From the NCBI GenBank assembly GCA_023425025.1, contig JAFADG010000058.1, positions 1 to 64,000 of the forward strand: a DNA stretch of 64,000 bases, written 5' to 3'. The stretch comes from Bacillota bacterium (GTDB lineage Bacteria > Bacillota > Clostridia > Christensenellales > Aristaeellaceae). The notes under the pieces are model-generated. The model saw only the letters and a list, made by a program, of their open reading frames with translations. It did not search any database and was not told where the DNA came from. Shown here piece by piece: positions 14,657 through 24,472 of this stretch. The position numbers were made by a program, and so were the translations under genes. Within the stretch, counting starts at the first letter, position 1, and each line of letters opens with the position of its first letter.

Positions 14657-15301
14657 ATGCGCAGCCATCAGCTGGGCCGCCTGGGGGCCACGGTGACCTT
14701 TGCGGCCGTTCTCCTGTTTGCCCTTTTTATGTTTATACCCGGCAAAACCCTTTCCGTTCCGCTATCCTCCGCCGCAAGCCTGTTTATCTCCCTGGGGTAT
14801 CTATGCATGATGTGCGCGCTTGCCGCCCTTGCCGACAAGGAGCTTAAAGGCTGCGCGTATGCCGCGGCCGCCGTGGCCGCGATATACGCCACATTGATCT
14901 GCCTGGTGTATTTCACCCAGATCACCACCGTCTGGCAAAAGGCCGCCCCGGAAGCCATTTTGGCGCCGCTGACCTACAAGCCCGGAACCTGGATGTTCAA
15001 CATCGACATGCTGGGCTATGCCATGCTTGGCCTTTCTACCGCCTTCGCGGGTCTTTCCCTAAAGCCCCAAGGCAAGCAGGATTTGTGGCTGCGCCGGCTG
15101 CTTGTCATCCACGGCGTCTTTTTCCCCGTCTGCCTTTTGATGCCGGTGCTCGGCGTATTTACGAACCAGGCGGATACGGCTGCCGGGGACCTCATGGGCA
15201 TTCTGGTGCTGGAGTTCTGGTGCCTGTACTTTTTGCCGGTGGCCTGGCTTTTTGGCGGATACATGAAGCGGCTGGGAGGAATGAAGGACGCCCGCGTGTA
15301 A
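14657..15301 (+). CDS. Six-helix membrane protein of unknown function
   Basis: A 214-residue integral membrane protein with about six hydrophobic helices (about 10-28, 38-60, 66-88, 117-134, 146-166, 179-200). There are few charged residues apart from loops such as LKPQGKQDLWLRR. No transporter or enzyme signature is recognised; the general look is that of uncharacterised membrane proteins found in Clostridia. The ATG follows TAGGAGGG. It is transcribed divergently from the WYL regulator. Confidence 0.8.
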   Translation: MRSHQLGRLGATVTFAAVLLFALFMFIPGKTLSVPLSSAASLFISLGYLCMMCALAALADKELKGCAYAAAAVAAIYATLICLVYFTQITTVWQKAAPEAILAPLTYKPGTWMFNIDMLGYAMLGLSTAFAGLSLKPQGKQDLWLRRLLVIHGVFFPVCLLMPVLGVFTNQADTAAGDLMGILVLEFWCLYFLPVAWLFGGYMKRLGGMKDARV

Positions 15302-15405
15302 ATGATAATAGCGTCGTTTCATAAATTTTCCTTGACTTGAAATCAAAGCAAAGCCGGCACAGGTTCCCAATGCCCGGCAATCAAATGCGCAATGGAGATG
15401 GATGA

Positions 15406-16260
15406 ATGAAAAACTCAAAGCAGGCGGATTGGATTTTCCGGTTGGTCAAGGGCATGTTCATCGGCAGCGGTTTTATCCTTCCCGGTGTCAGCGGCGGCGC
15501 CCTGGCGGCGGTCTTTGGCATCTATGAGCGGATGATCGCCTTTTTGGCCAACCTGAAAAAAGACTTCAAAGACAATGTGCTTTTCTTCATCCCGGTGGGC
15601 CTGGGTATGGTGGTGGGCGTCTTTTTGCTTTCCTTTCCCATTTCCACCCTGCTGGAAACTTCCAAGACATATGTGATGTGGTTTTTCATCGGCTGCATCC
15701 TGGGCACGCTTCCCGCGCTTTTCCGCCAGGCCAGTAAAAAGGGTTGGAAATACTGGCACCTGGGCTTGATGATCGTCGTCTGCGCCCTGGCCTACTGGCT
15801 GTTGCAGCTGTTTGAAAAGGGCGGGGCCGCAACGCTGCCCCAGGGCCTTTTTACCTGGATCCTGGCGGGGGTACTCATCGGGCTTGGCGTCGTGGTGCCC
15901 GGGCTCAGCCCCTCCAACCTGCTGCTGTATTTGCAATTGGATGGGGGCGGCTCGCTGTACACCGGCATGACCAACGGCATCAAGGCCGCGGACCTTTCCG
16001 TCGTCATTCCCATGCTGATCGGCGTGGCCGCCTGCGTGCTTTTGTTCTCCAAGCTGATGAATTACATCTTCAGCAGGGCGTACGCGGCAATGTATCACGC
16101 AATTCTTGGGTTCGTCATCGCCTCCACGCTGATCATTGTGCCTGTCGGTTTCAATTACCTGAGCGTTGACGGATTGATATGCCTTATCGTCTGCGCCGCC
16201 GGCGCAGCGCTGGCCCTGTTTATGTCCCGGCTGGAGGATAAGTACAAGCCCCAGGATTGA
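15406..16260 (+). CDS. DUF368 family membrane protein
   Basis: A 284-residue integral membrane protein with about eight helices. Family marks are the start region VKGMFIGSGFILPGVSGGAL and the repeat of that pattern in the second half (VLIGLGVVVPGLSPSNLLLY), i.e. two inverted PGxS repeats. Members include polyprenyl-phosphate flippases of the DUF368 (PopT) group, so lipid-carrier recycling is possible by homology. It lies 105 bases after the previous gene on the same strand, and the next gene is convergent. Confidence 0.88.
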   Translation: MKNSKQADWIFRLVKGMFIGSGFILPGVSGGALAAVFGIYERMIAFLANLKKDFKDNVLFFIPVGLGMVVGVFLLSFPISTLLETSKTYVMWFFIGCILGTLPALFRQASKKGWKYWHLGLMIVVCALAYWLLQLFEKGGAATLPQGLFTWILAGVLIGLGVVVPGLSPSNLLLYLQLDGGGSLYTGMTNGIKAADLSVVIPMLIGVAACVLLFSKLMNYIFSRAYAAMYHAILGFVIASTLIIVPVGFNYLSVDGLICLIVCAAGAALALFMSRLEDKYKPQD

Positions 16261-16265
16261 CGGCG

Positions 16266-16631
16266 TCAAAGCGCCATCGTGTCACGGATGGACCTTGGCA
16301 GGCTTTTGACCACCAGGTCATAGGAATGGTCGATCATGCTGCACAAAAGCTCATCCTCTATCTGCGCGATCCATACCGTGTTGCGGTGGGGCTGTTGGCT
16401 GGGCGGGCAATGATACCCCCGCACCACCGCGCCTGGAAACTGCCGGCGGTATAGGTCCGCCAGAAGGGGATCGCACTTCAGCGTGATTTTGTAGTTGTCC
16501 GGCCGCGCATAGATTTCCGCGAAGATTTTGCCCTTGACCTTTACGCATAGGGGATCCGGGCCAAAAGGATAATCTTCATAGGCAAAGCCCTTTTGAAGGC
16601 AATAAGCTGTCAGCGCTTGCAAGGAAATCAT
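16266..16631 (-). CDS. MmcQ/YjbR family protein
   Basis: A 121-residue small alpha/beta protein of the YjbR fold, a family labelled DNA-binding by structure but without a proven role. Features are an N-terminal helix (LQALTAYCLQKG), YPFGPDPLCVKVKGKIFAEI, YKITLKCDPLLADLYR, and a C-terminal SYDLVVKSLPRSIR helix. The chosen ATG (MISLQ) fits the family and has GGGGGA nine bases upstream; in-frame ATGs 6 and 13 codons earlier are alternatives. Confidence 0.85.
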   Translation of the reverse strand: MISLQALTAYCLQKGFAYEDYPFGPDPLCVKVKGKIFAEIYARPDNYKITLKCDPLLADLYRRQFPGAVVRGYHCPPSQQPHRNTVWIAQIEDELLCSMIDHSYDLVVKSLPRSIRDTMAL

Positions 16632-16704
16632 ATTTCGTTCGTCCCCCATCCGCCAAATCGTATGCGTCATAAAAAGTATATCATATTTCTTTGCGGTTTC
16701 TACG

Positions 16705-16742
16705 TAAAAAGAGGGCTGCCTGTGCTTATCAGGCGGCCCTCA
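16705..16742 (-). terminator. Terminator after the heme-binding lipoprotein gene
   Basis: GAGGGCTGCCTG pairs with CAGGCGGCCCTC, and the minus-strand transcript continues with TTTTT. Confidence 0.85.
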
Positions 16743-16757
16743 AACGATTTGCGAATG

Positions 16758-17144
16758 CTATTCTTTGATTTTCCCAATGGCCGGAACCCGCTGCAAATTG
16801 GCCACGCCGTGGGGGGATCTTTCCTTGATTTCTTTTGTCAAATCGCGGCCGGCGGAAAATCCGTTGTGGGCACCGTTTTTCCAGAAGGCGCTGTTTGTCA
16901 TGTCGTAGATGATTCCATCGACGGCAACGTAAGCGGGCCTGCCGTCCTTCCCGTCGAAGGCGGCCAGTTCCTCCAGCGTAAGCTCAAGCTCTGCCGCAGC
17001 TTCCGGCGCGGCTGTCACCTCCGCGATGGCAGTCGCTGTGGGAACGGGCGTTGCGGTGGGACTGGGAGCGGACGCGGTACAGCCGGCTAAAATAGCCAGC
17101 GCGAGAATCATCAGTATGCCCAGAATCAATGTCTTTTTCTTCAT
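16758..17144 (-). CDS. Lipoprotein with cytochrome b5-like domain
   Basis: A 128-residue exported lipoprotein. The signal is KKK, a hydrophobic run, and the lipobox LAGC (Cys about 22). An Ala/Thr/Pro linker (about 23-55) leads to a cytochrome b5-like heme/steroid-binding domain: LTLEELAAFDGKDGRPAYVA, DGIIYDMTNSAFW, GAHNGFSAGRDLT, SPHG. These motifs match small clostridial b5-like proteins in which histidines around H-x-G and SPHG could bind heme. Ligand and partner are unknown. AAAGGAG precedes the ATG. It has its own terminator. Confidence 0.88.
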   Translation of the reverse strand: MKKKTLILGILMILALAILAGCTASAPSPTATPVPTATAIAEVTAAPEAAAELELTLEELAAFDGKDGRPAYVAVDGIIYDMTNSAFWKNGAHNGFSAGRDLTKEIKERSPHGVANLQRVPAIGKIKE

Positions 17145-17321
17145 ACATAAACTCCTTTCCAAACGCTTAGCAGCGGTATGTGCGGAAGGCAGACAGTCTG
17201 CCATAGGCTTTGCCGCGCTTCCGCCGTGAACCTTTTGCGGGAGCATTCGGGCCAAAATCTCCATCTTGTTGGAAATTTTGTTACCCTGTTATGCTATAGA
17301 ATGGACAGGCGGCAACAAAAT

Positions 17322-17354
17322 GAAACCTCCGCAGCGATGCGTCGCGGAGGTTTC
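17322..17354 (-). terminator. Terminator after the xylanase gene
   Basis: GAAACCTCCGC pairs with GCGGAGGTTTC around a short loop; the minus-strand continuation is T-rich (TTTCATTTTG). It lies 40 bases past the stop. Confidence 0.7.
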
Positions 17355-17394
17355 ATCATGGATTCACTCTTAGTAAAGAGATATACGGATATTC

Positions 17395-19419
17395 CTACTT
17401 TTCCAGCGGCAGCTGATCCGGATCAGCTAAGGCCCAGAAGGCAGGCTTTGGGTTCATGTCCGCGTCGAACAAAAGCGGGAACTGCGCGCTTCGCCAGCTC
17501 AAATCGTCGGTTGTGCCCCAGACCGTTACCGCGTCGATCTCCTTGGAAAAACGCTGAAACAGGTCCATCAGGCTGCGGTAGCGCTCGGCCTGTTCCAAAA
17601 GGGCCGCGTCCGTGTTGGAAGGGATCGTAATATCCAGCTCGGATACCCGTATCCGCAAGCCCTCCCCGGCAAAATGGGCCATGGCGTCCTCAATCTGCTT
17701 GATGCTGGGCGAATTCAGCTGGTAATGGCCCTGAAAACCGATGCCATCCACCACCTTTGCCTCCACAAGCTGTCGGATGACCGCCTTGATACCGGTCAGC
17801 TTGGGCTCGTAGGGCACGGAGTAGTCGTTGTAATATAGCTGCGTGCCCTGGGGCGCATACTTGCGGGCCAGGATGAACGCCTGCAGAATGTAGTCTTCTC
17901 CCACCGTGTCCATCCACCAGGTGCCGTTTTGCTCATCCTGCGTTTTGGGTCCCCGCAGCTTGCCGCTGCCATCCAAAACCGCCTCGTTCACCACATCCCA
18001 GGAGCCGACGATGCCCGGGTAGTTTTCATCAAGATACGCCATCACGGCAGCAATATAGTTTTCCAGGCGTAAAAGCATAGTCTCCCTGCCGCAAAGCGCC
18101 CCGTCCTCGCTGTAGTCCACAGTGAAAAAGGTCTTGGGCGTTTGGGCATGCCAGATGAGCACATGCCCATGCACGGCCACGCCGTTTTCTTTGGCAAAAT
18201 CCAGCAGCGGTTTTACCGTGTCAAACTTAACCGCAGGGTGCGTGCTGTCGCCGTTTTGGGCCAGCGCCCGGCTTGCCTTTGCGTCAAACACATTCTCCGG
18301 CTTCAATTCGTTTTCCGGGGTGAAGGAATTGAACTGGTCCAAAAGAAACGCCATGCGCTGCCCGTTTGCGGTTTGCGACTGCCCAACGGCACAGCCCATC
18401 AAAAAGTCGGCCGCATATATGTCTTTCAAAGAAGGCAGGTCGGTACGGTAGGATTGCCCTTTTTTCGTTACGGTGAAATCATCCATCCAGTACGCAAGTT
18501 CCGGTGCGTTCAGGGTCTCCACATACAAAACGGTGTTATCCACCCCAAGACCTGCGGTGATGGAAGCGGAAAGCTCCGTCCACTGGCCGCTCTTCACCGT
18601 CTTGCGGACAAGGTTCATGTAGCTGTCCTGGCCGTTTCTGGTAATGGCCGCGGAAAGGATGAATTCCACATCCTTGCCGGAATCCTGCCGCACATAGCAG
18701 GCCGCGTTGTAGCTCTGGCCCGCCGTCAATGTAAAGCTGCGGCCGGGGCTGTTCCAATCCAGGCTTCGGCCGGTAATCAACAGGCTGGCGCCGCCTTGAT
18801 GGGCCATATTGCTGTCAAGCGTGACCTCCGCCGCGCCGGCGCTGCGGGCCACCCAATTGTCGAGCCCGTTTTCCCCTTCAAAGCCGCAGGAATAATCCAC
18901 AAAGGGATCGACGGCAGGCGCTTGCAGCTTTTCCACCACAGTTTGTATGTCATCCACATAAAAGCTGACGCCGTTCATATTGGCGCCGTAGGTCTGAAAG
19001 CGGATATTGCCAAGCTCGCCTGCCAAAAAGGTGCCGGTGATCTTTGTCCATACCCCCGGCTCCACCTCGCCCCTTGCAAGTTCGGCATAGCTGCCGCCGG
19101 CCAGCCCGGCCTTGATGATGCCCTTTTCGGCTCCTTCATGATAGGCGTAAAAGGTCAGGGTCACCTTGGCCCCGGCCTCGATGCCAAGGCCCGGCATGGG
19201 ATAGTCCGCCGCGTCGTAATCGTTGCTCCCGCGGCCCTCGACCCCAAGGCTGTAGCTACCCCCATGGCTGACGGGACTTTGAACAAGCTGGCAGGTCCCG
19301 CTGCGGATAAAGCCGTCGATGCCGTTTTCAAAATCGAGATAGCCGTCCGCCTGCGCCGCAAGCGCCGGCAGGAGGACGGCTGCCACGAAAAGCAGCCAGA
19401 GAATGTACCTTTTCTTCAT
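17395..19419 (-). CDS. Secreted endo-1,4-beta-xylanase, GH10, with two CBM4/9-type domains
   Basis: It cleaves internal xylan bonds outside the cell. The 674-residue product has a signal peptide (KKRYILWLLFVAAVLLPALA), two carbohydrate-binding domains of the CBM4_9 type (about 27-160 and 172-320; both contain a GxxSL-x-V/I-x-GR segment), then a GH10 barrel (about 330-670). Catalytic glutamates are in SWDVVNEAVLD (acid/base) and VSELDIT (nucleophile). WHAQTPKTFF and YYNDYS are also GH10 marks. AAAGGAG precedes the ATG. No dockerin, sortase signal or surface-layer domain is seen. No other polysaccharide enzymes are near. Confidence 0.95.
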   Translation of the reverse strand: MKKRYILWLLFVAAVLLPALAAQADGYLDFENGIDGFIRSGTCQLVQSPVSHGGSYSLGVEGRGSNDYDAADYPMPGLGIEAGAKVTLTFYAYHEGAEKGIIKAGLAGGSYAELARGEVEPGVWTKITGTFLAGELGNIRFQTYGANMNGVSFYVDDIQTVVEKLQAPAVDPFVDYSCGFEGENGLDNWVARSAGAAEVTLDSNMAHQGGASLLITGRSLDWNSPGRSFTLTAGQSYNAACYVRQDSGKDVEFILSAAITRNGQDSYMNLVRKTVKSGQWTELSASITAGLGVDNTVLYVETLNAPELAYWMDDFTVTKKGQSYRTDLPSLKDIYAADFLMGCAVGQSQTANGQRMAFLLDQFNSFTPENELKPENVFDAKASRALAQNGDSTHPAVKFDTVKPLLDFAKENGVAVHGHVLIWHAQTPKTFFTVDYSEDGALCGRETMLLRLENYIAAVMAYLDENYPGIVGSWDVVNEAVLDGSGKLRGPKTQDEQNGTWWMDTVGEDYILQAFILARKYAPQGTQLYYNDYSVPYEPKLTGIKAVIRQLVEAKVVDGIGFQGHYQLNSPSIKQIEDAMAHFAGEGLRIRVSELDITIPSNTDAALLEQAERYRSLMDLFQRFSKEIDAVTVWGTTDDLSWRSAQFPLLFDADMNPKPAFWALADPDQLPLEK

Positions 19420-19467
19420 GCTTTTTCTCCTTTCGATCCCAAGAGCGCAGGTTGCGGCTAATTCATT

Positions 19468-20760
19468 CTATGCTCTTGCTTTGCGCGCAGCCTTCAAAAC
19501 GCGCATCAATTCGCCGAATTTGGGCGGCTTTCCGTACATTAAAACGCCCAGGCGGTAAACGCGGGCGGCCATGACGCCAATCAGCCAGGAAGAAGCGATC
19601 AGCAGGATGACGGATATCACGATCTCATACCATTCGGGGCTGGACATGGCAATGCGCACAAACATGGCCATAGGCGATGTGAAGGGCAGGTACGAGCAGA
19701 ACCGCATGACCGCGTTGTCAATATTGCCGGAGGCCATGGACATCATGACCACCATGAACGCGATGATAAACCCGAACATCACCGGCAGCACAGTGGTATT
19801 CACATCCTCCGTGCGGCTGGCCAGGGAGCCGATGGCCCCGAACATGAAGGCGTACAGGAAATACCCCAGCACAAAGAACAGCAGCGCAAAGCCCACAATG
19901 GCCGGCGGCATGTTGAAAATGGAGGCGATGATTTGATTGCCCTGCCAGGACGCCTCATTGATATTATAGAACACAATGGCCGATCCGAAAATCGCTGCCA
20001 TCTGGAAAAGGCCCGCCAGGCCGGAGCCGATGATCTTGCCAAAGAGCAGGCTGTTGGGCCGGGCGGAGGTGATCAAAAGCTCCATGGAGCGGGAGCTCTT
20101 TTCCGTCGCCACGGAAGTGGCCACCAACTGTCCGTAAATCAAAATCGCCATGTACAGCGCCATGATCAGCGCATAGGTGTAAAAGAAGGTATCCATTTGG
20201 CTCACGCCCAGGTTTTCCACGGAAATATTCACCGGCGGCATCAAAATGGCCGATACCTCTTCTGCGCTGGCGCCAAGGGCCTTGAGCTTTTCCAGCCGGT
20301 AGGCCGCCTGGAGCGCGGAAGTCAGAAAACCGCTGGTATTGTCATACATGCCCAGGTTTCTGGCAATATAGGTCACCTTTTGAGCGCTTTGGATCACTGC
20401 CGCGCCTTCATACGCGCCGCTTGATACCTGCTCCCGGAGAACGGTTTCATCAGCGTCCACTACAAAAATGGACATGCCGGGCAAGGAGGATATAAACAGG
20501 TTCAGCGCATCCTCGCTCAGCGCGCCGTTTGCATTGACGACCGCCAGGCTTGTGCCGGAAGCACCCTGGACGGGGGCGGAAACCGCCGGCCCCTGCGCCA
20601 TGTTGGGGGTATTTTCAGTACCGGTGAACAGCCCCTTGATGGTGGGGAACGACAATACAATAGCCATGATCACGACCAGCGCCAGAGTCATGCCCATGTA
20701 CACCTTGTTTTTCAGGTAGCCCGCCAATTCAAAGCGGAGCACGGAATAAAACTGCTTCAT
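19468..20760 (-). CDS. ABC-2 type exporter permease (NatB-like)
   Basis: The membrane half of an ABC exporter paired with the ATPase encoded just upstream. The 430-residue product has one N-terminal helix (about 18-38), a large outer domain (about 45-190), then five or six helices (from about 200), the arrangement of NatB and related ABC-2 permeases. MELLITSARPNSLLFGKIIG is the conserved cytoplasmic segment after the second helix. GAGGAGG lies before the ATG. The gap to the ATPase gene is 10 bases. The substrate (sodium, drug or peptide) cannot be told. Confidence 0.9.
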   Translation of the reverse strand: MKQFYSVLRFELAGYLKNKVYMGMTLALVVIMAIVLSFPTIKGLFTGTENTPNMAQGPAVSAPVQGASGTSLAVVNANGALSEDALNLFISSLPGMSIFVVDADETVLREQVSSGAYEGAAVIQSAQKVTYIARNLGMYDNTSGFLTSALQAAYRLEKLKALGASAEEVSAILMPPVNISVENLGVSQMDTFFYTYALIMALYMAILIYGQLVATSVATEKSSRSMELLITSARPNSLLFGKIIGSGLAGLFQMAAIFGSAIVFYNINEASWQGNQIIASIFNMPPAIVGFALLFFVLGYFLYAFMFGAIGSLASRTEDVNTTVLPVMFGFIIAFMVVMMSMASGNIDNAVMRFCSYLPFTSPMAMFVRIAMSSPEWYEIVISVILLIASSWLIGVMAARVYRLGVLMYGKPPKFGELMRVLKAARKARA

Positions 20761-20770
20761 GCTGTCCTCC

Positions 20771-21676
<906 letters not shown>

Positions 21677-21695
21677 AAACATACCTCCCTGCGCG

Positions 21696-22319
21696 TTACC
21701 AGCGGTCAAAATGGATTTTTGCATCCACATCCACGGGATGCTGGCGGATTTCCGGCTGCTTTGCCGCGGGGTACCCCAGCGACAGATAGCAGGGGATCTC
21801 ATAGCCCTCCGGCACGTTCAGCGTTTCCTTCAAAAAGCCGATCTCACTGTCAAAGGGGATACGGGTAACGCCCTGTATCCCTTGCGCCGCGGCGGCCAGA
21901 AGCATGTTTTCAATGCAGCACCAGATGGAGGCAAAGGTGTTCAGGGAGGATAGGCTGTTGGGTTCAAGCAGCGGTCCGTACTGTCGGAACAGCGGTATCA
22001 CAAGGCAGCCGGTTTCTACAAGCATTCTTTTCTGCTTGGGGATGGCGTCAATGTACATTTCCCGCTGACCGCCGTCGGTGAGCCCCCATTGGTCCACGAT
22101 TGCGACGGCCTCGCTTACCGCCTTGTCGCGGCTGGCCATGGCCACCTCAAGCCGCCTGGCCTTGCCCGCAATGACAATGAACTCCCACTCCCGCATGTGG
22201 TTGTTGGTAGGCGCTTTCAGCCCGGCATCGACGATCTTCTTGACCACTTCCGGCGCGATGGGCCGGTCCTCAAAATCCCGCACCGTCCTGCGGGCGGCGA
22301 TTGCTTCGTAAATATCCAT
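21696..22319 (-). CDS. Nitroreductase family protein
   Basis: A 207-residue flavin-dependent oxidoreductase of the nitroreductase fold. MDIYEAIAARRTVRDFEDRP carries the FMN-binding RRTxRxF motif. APTNNHMREWEFIVI is the second FMN contact region, and YLSLGYPA near the C-terminus is the GxP-type motif. SIWCCIENMLLAAAAQG forms the dimer helix. The start has GGAGG 6 bases upstream. It is the first gene before the ABC exporter (19-base gap). The substrate is unknown. Confidence 0.92.
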   Translation of the reverse strand: MDIYEAIAARRTVRDFEDRPIAPEVVKKIVDAGLKAPTNNHMREWEFIVIAGKARRLEVAMASRDKAVSEAVAIVDQWGLTDGGQREMYIDAIPKQKRMLVETGCLVIPLFRQYGPLLEPNSLSSLNTFASIWCCIENMLLAAAAQGIQGVTRIPFDSEIGFLKETLNVPEGYEIPCYLSLGYPAAKQPEIRQHPVDVDAKIHFDRW

Positions 22320-22828
22320 ACAATACCTCCATACGGAATTATGGTATCTGTTTATCATAAAAATGTCAATCTCATCCACATGGAAACACACATCCTGTGC
22401 CTCAAATATACAAAAGCAAGTATAAAAAAGCAGACGCCGGGAGCGGTGCCTGCCTGGGTGTTCTGTTCAGGTCTCTTGCATAAACGCCGGATAGATGCGA
22501 TTGTGCTGCACGTCCTTTGGGGACATGTGGTATATGCAGCTTCGCGGGCGATTATCAATCGCCCGCCTGCACCAGCCACGGCGACCAGGAGAAGCATTTA
22601 CCGGCGTCTGCTTTAATACGCGTTGGGAACCTTGGGAGGGTTGGGAGGGTTTGAGGCTTTTTATAAAACTTTTCCCTAATACACATTTAAAATAGTGGTC
22701 TTTTTCTCAAAACATATATGCCAAACAGGCCTGTCCGCCAGCGCCTTAAAGCAAACTGCCGTCAAGCTTGTTTGAAGGGCTTTCCCCTTCCTCATCAACA
22801 GTGCAGTGCCATGTGCGGCCTGGGCTGC
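22320..22828. other. Intergenic stretch with a palindrome
   Basis: About 500 bases between the nitroreductase start and a gene remnant. Apart from the palindromic repeat at 22544-22566 and a G-rich tract (GGGAGGGTTGGGAGGGTTTG near 22635-22655), nothing is recognised. No frame here has a start with a ribosome-binding site. Confidence 0.5.
22544..22566. repeat. Palindromic repeat related to the MITE ends
   Basis: GCGGGCGATT-atc-AATCGCCCGC, a perfect stem. About 80 bases around it (22497-22585) resemble, inverted, the sequence around 54047-54069, including the flanking TTGTG..TG and GCAC..CCA. The core equals the end of the MITE-like copies at 11947 and 37440. Confidence 0.75.
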
Positions 22829-23091
22829 TTACTTTTTGAAAGTACACAGCGCTTTTTTATGAAGAACATCCGGATTGTTCTTCCACTGCTCGTACGCCAA
22901 AGATTCCATGGCATATATCGCCATTGTGGAATTCCGGTCAAAATGGATGCCCCAGCCATACTTCAGCATTCATACTGCAGCCTTGCCGCAGTTCTCTTTT
23001 CGCCTTTGAACGTGGGTTCCGTACCTGCGTTCAAAGGGCAATCCTCCGCCACTTCAATAAAGGCGTTCGTATCATCCGTTGTGCGTGACAT
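22829..23091 (-). pseudogene. Decayed DUF6157 family gene
   Basis: Read on the minus strand from an ATG, the first 40 codons give the family's N-terminus (NAFIEVAEDCPLNAGTEPTF, then KGEKRTAARLQYE), followed by a stop. One frame over, the sequence continues with the family's C-terminus: KYGWGIHFDRNSTMAIYAME, then SLAYEQWKNNPDVLHKKAL and a stop codon. About 50 residues normally between these parts are missing and one base is lost at the join. Intact members are about 135 residues and have no known function. Both mutations together make a sequencing artefact unlikely. Confidence 0.8.
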
Positions 23092-23118
23092 ACAATCACC
23101 GGCTTTCCCGGCATGCTC

Positions 23119-24336
23119 CTAAAATCCCAGTTCCTTTTCCACCGCCTCGGTCAATTGCGGCAGGAAAAGCTCATGGTTTGGCGGAATCCGCTGCACGCCG
23201 AACACAAGCGTCGTCTTTCTCACGGGGTCGATGCGCATCGACACGCCGGCCAGTCCGTTCCAGCCGAAGGAGCCCGTGCTTTCATGGTAATCTGTCTTTG
23301 ACCTGTCGGTCAATACCCGCATCTGAAATCCGTAGCCATACCCGTTTTCATCCGCCCAGGTGCAGCCCAGCCGCTGCGAAGGCGTCAGCTGGTTTTGCGT
23401 CATCATCTCCACCGACTGCGGTGAAAGAATCCGCACGCCGTCAAGCTCGCCGCGGTTTAAAAGCATCCTGGCGAAGCGCGTGTAATCGTCCACCGTTGAA
23501 AACAGCCCGCCGCCGCCGGATTCAAAACCGCCCTCCTCCATCATGGAAAGCTCCCGCTTTTTGGGCAGGCGGACAAGGCCATTTTTGCCCGGTGCGTATA
23601 CCGGCGCCATCCGGAAGTGCTTTTCCTTGGGCACGCGGAAGCCCGTATCCTTCATGCCCAGCGGATCAAAAATCTTCTCCTTCATATAGGCTCCCAGCTC
23701 CATGCCGGTGGCGGCCACGACCAGCGCCCCCAGCACATCGGCGCTGAAGCCGTACATCCACTTTTCCCCGGGATGGAAGCACAGCGGGCACTGTGCCATC
23801 TGGCGTACCACTTCTCTGGTGCTGACGACCTTGCCCAGGGCCTCCTGGGCCGCGATGTGCCGGAATGCTTTTTTATAGTAACGTGTGACCTCCCTGCGGA
23901 TGACGTCGTCCGTGGAATGGTCTGCGGGATAAGGAATGCCGGAGGTCATGGTCAGAAGATCGAATACGGTGATCTCCCTTTGGGCCGGTTCCAAATGCGG
24001 CTTGCCGTTTCGTTGGACGCACACCTGGACTTCCTTCCATTCGGGAAGATAGCGGGATATGGGCATATCCAGCGCAAAGACACCCGCTTCCACCAGCGTC
24101 ATCACCGCGACGGCCGTCGCCGGCTTGGTGGTGGAATACATGCGCAGTATCGCGTCCCTTTGAAATGGGCGGCGGGACGCCCGGTCGGCCACCCCCGTGC
24201 TGTAAAAAAGCTCGCCTTTCCCCTCCACCGTCACAACCGCCGACACCCCGGCAGCAATCTTTTGATCCACAAAGCCCTGCAGCGTTTCCCGTATAAAATC
24301 TGCCAAATCCCTCACCGCCTTGCCATTTGATTCCAC
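23119..24336 (-). CDS. Beta-lactamase-fold serine hydrolase
   Basis: A 405-residue cytoplasmic or envelope hydrolase of the class C beta-lactamase/esterase family (EstB, penicillin-binding-like). The nucleophile motif is STTK (about 69-72, in LRMYSTTKPATAV), the second motif YGFS takes the Y-x-N/S place, and the third is probably HESTGSFGW (HxG-type). No signal peptide is present. Members act as esterases, D-aminopeptidases or resistance factors, and the substrate is not predictable. It is divergent from the MalT-like regulator, with 136 bases between the starts. Confidence 0.9.
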   Translation of the reverse strand: MESNGKAVRDLADFIRETLQGFVDQKIAAGVSAVVTVEGKGELFYSTGVADRASRRPFQRDAILRMYSTTKPATAVAVMTLVEAGVFALDMPISRYLPEWKEVQVCVQRNGKPHLEPAQREITVFDLLTMTSGIPYPADHSTDDVIRREVTRYYKKAFRHIAAQEALGKVVSTREVVRQMAQCPLCFHPGEKWMYGFSADVLGALVVAATGMELGAYMKEKIFDPLGMKDTGFRVPKEKHFRMAPVYAPGKNGLVRLPKKRELSMMEEGGFESGGGGLFSTVDDYTRFARMLLNRGELDGVRILSPQSVEMMTQNQLTPSQRLGCTWADENGYGYGFQMRVLTDRSKTDYHESTGSFGWNGLAGVSMRIDPVRKTTLVFGVQRIPPNHELFLPQLTEAVEKELGF

Positions 24337-24412
24337 CTGAATGCATCATACTTGCGCCGCTTCATTCTGTCAACAGCCCAGGGCCTGATTCAGAAAAATG
24401 CGCACAAAATAC

Positions 24413-24441
24413 TTGTCCGCGCGCCGGTTGCACTCTATAAT
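24413..24441 (+). promoter_or_regulatory. Promoter for the MalT-like regulator
   Basis: TTGTCC, a 17-base spacer and TATAAT, 32 bases before the start codon. Confidence 0.65.
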
Positions 24442-24472
24442 GGCATCATCAACCGCACATGGGGGAAGGCGT

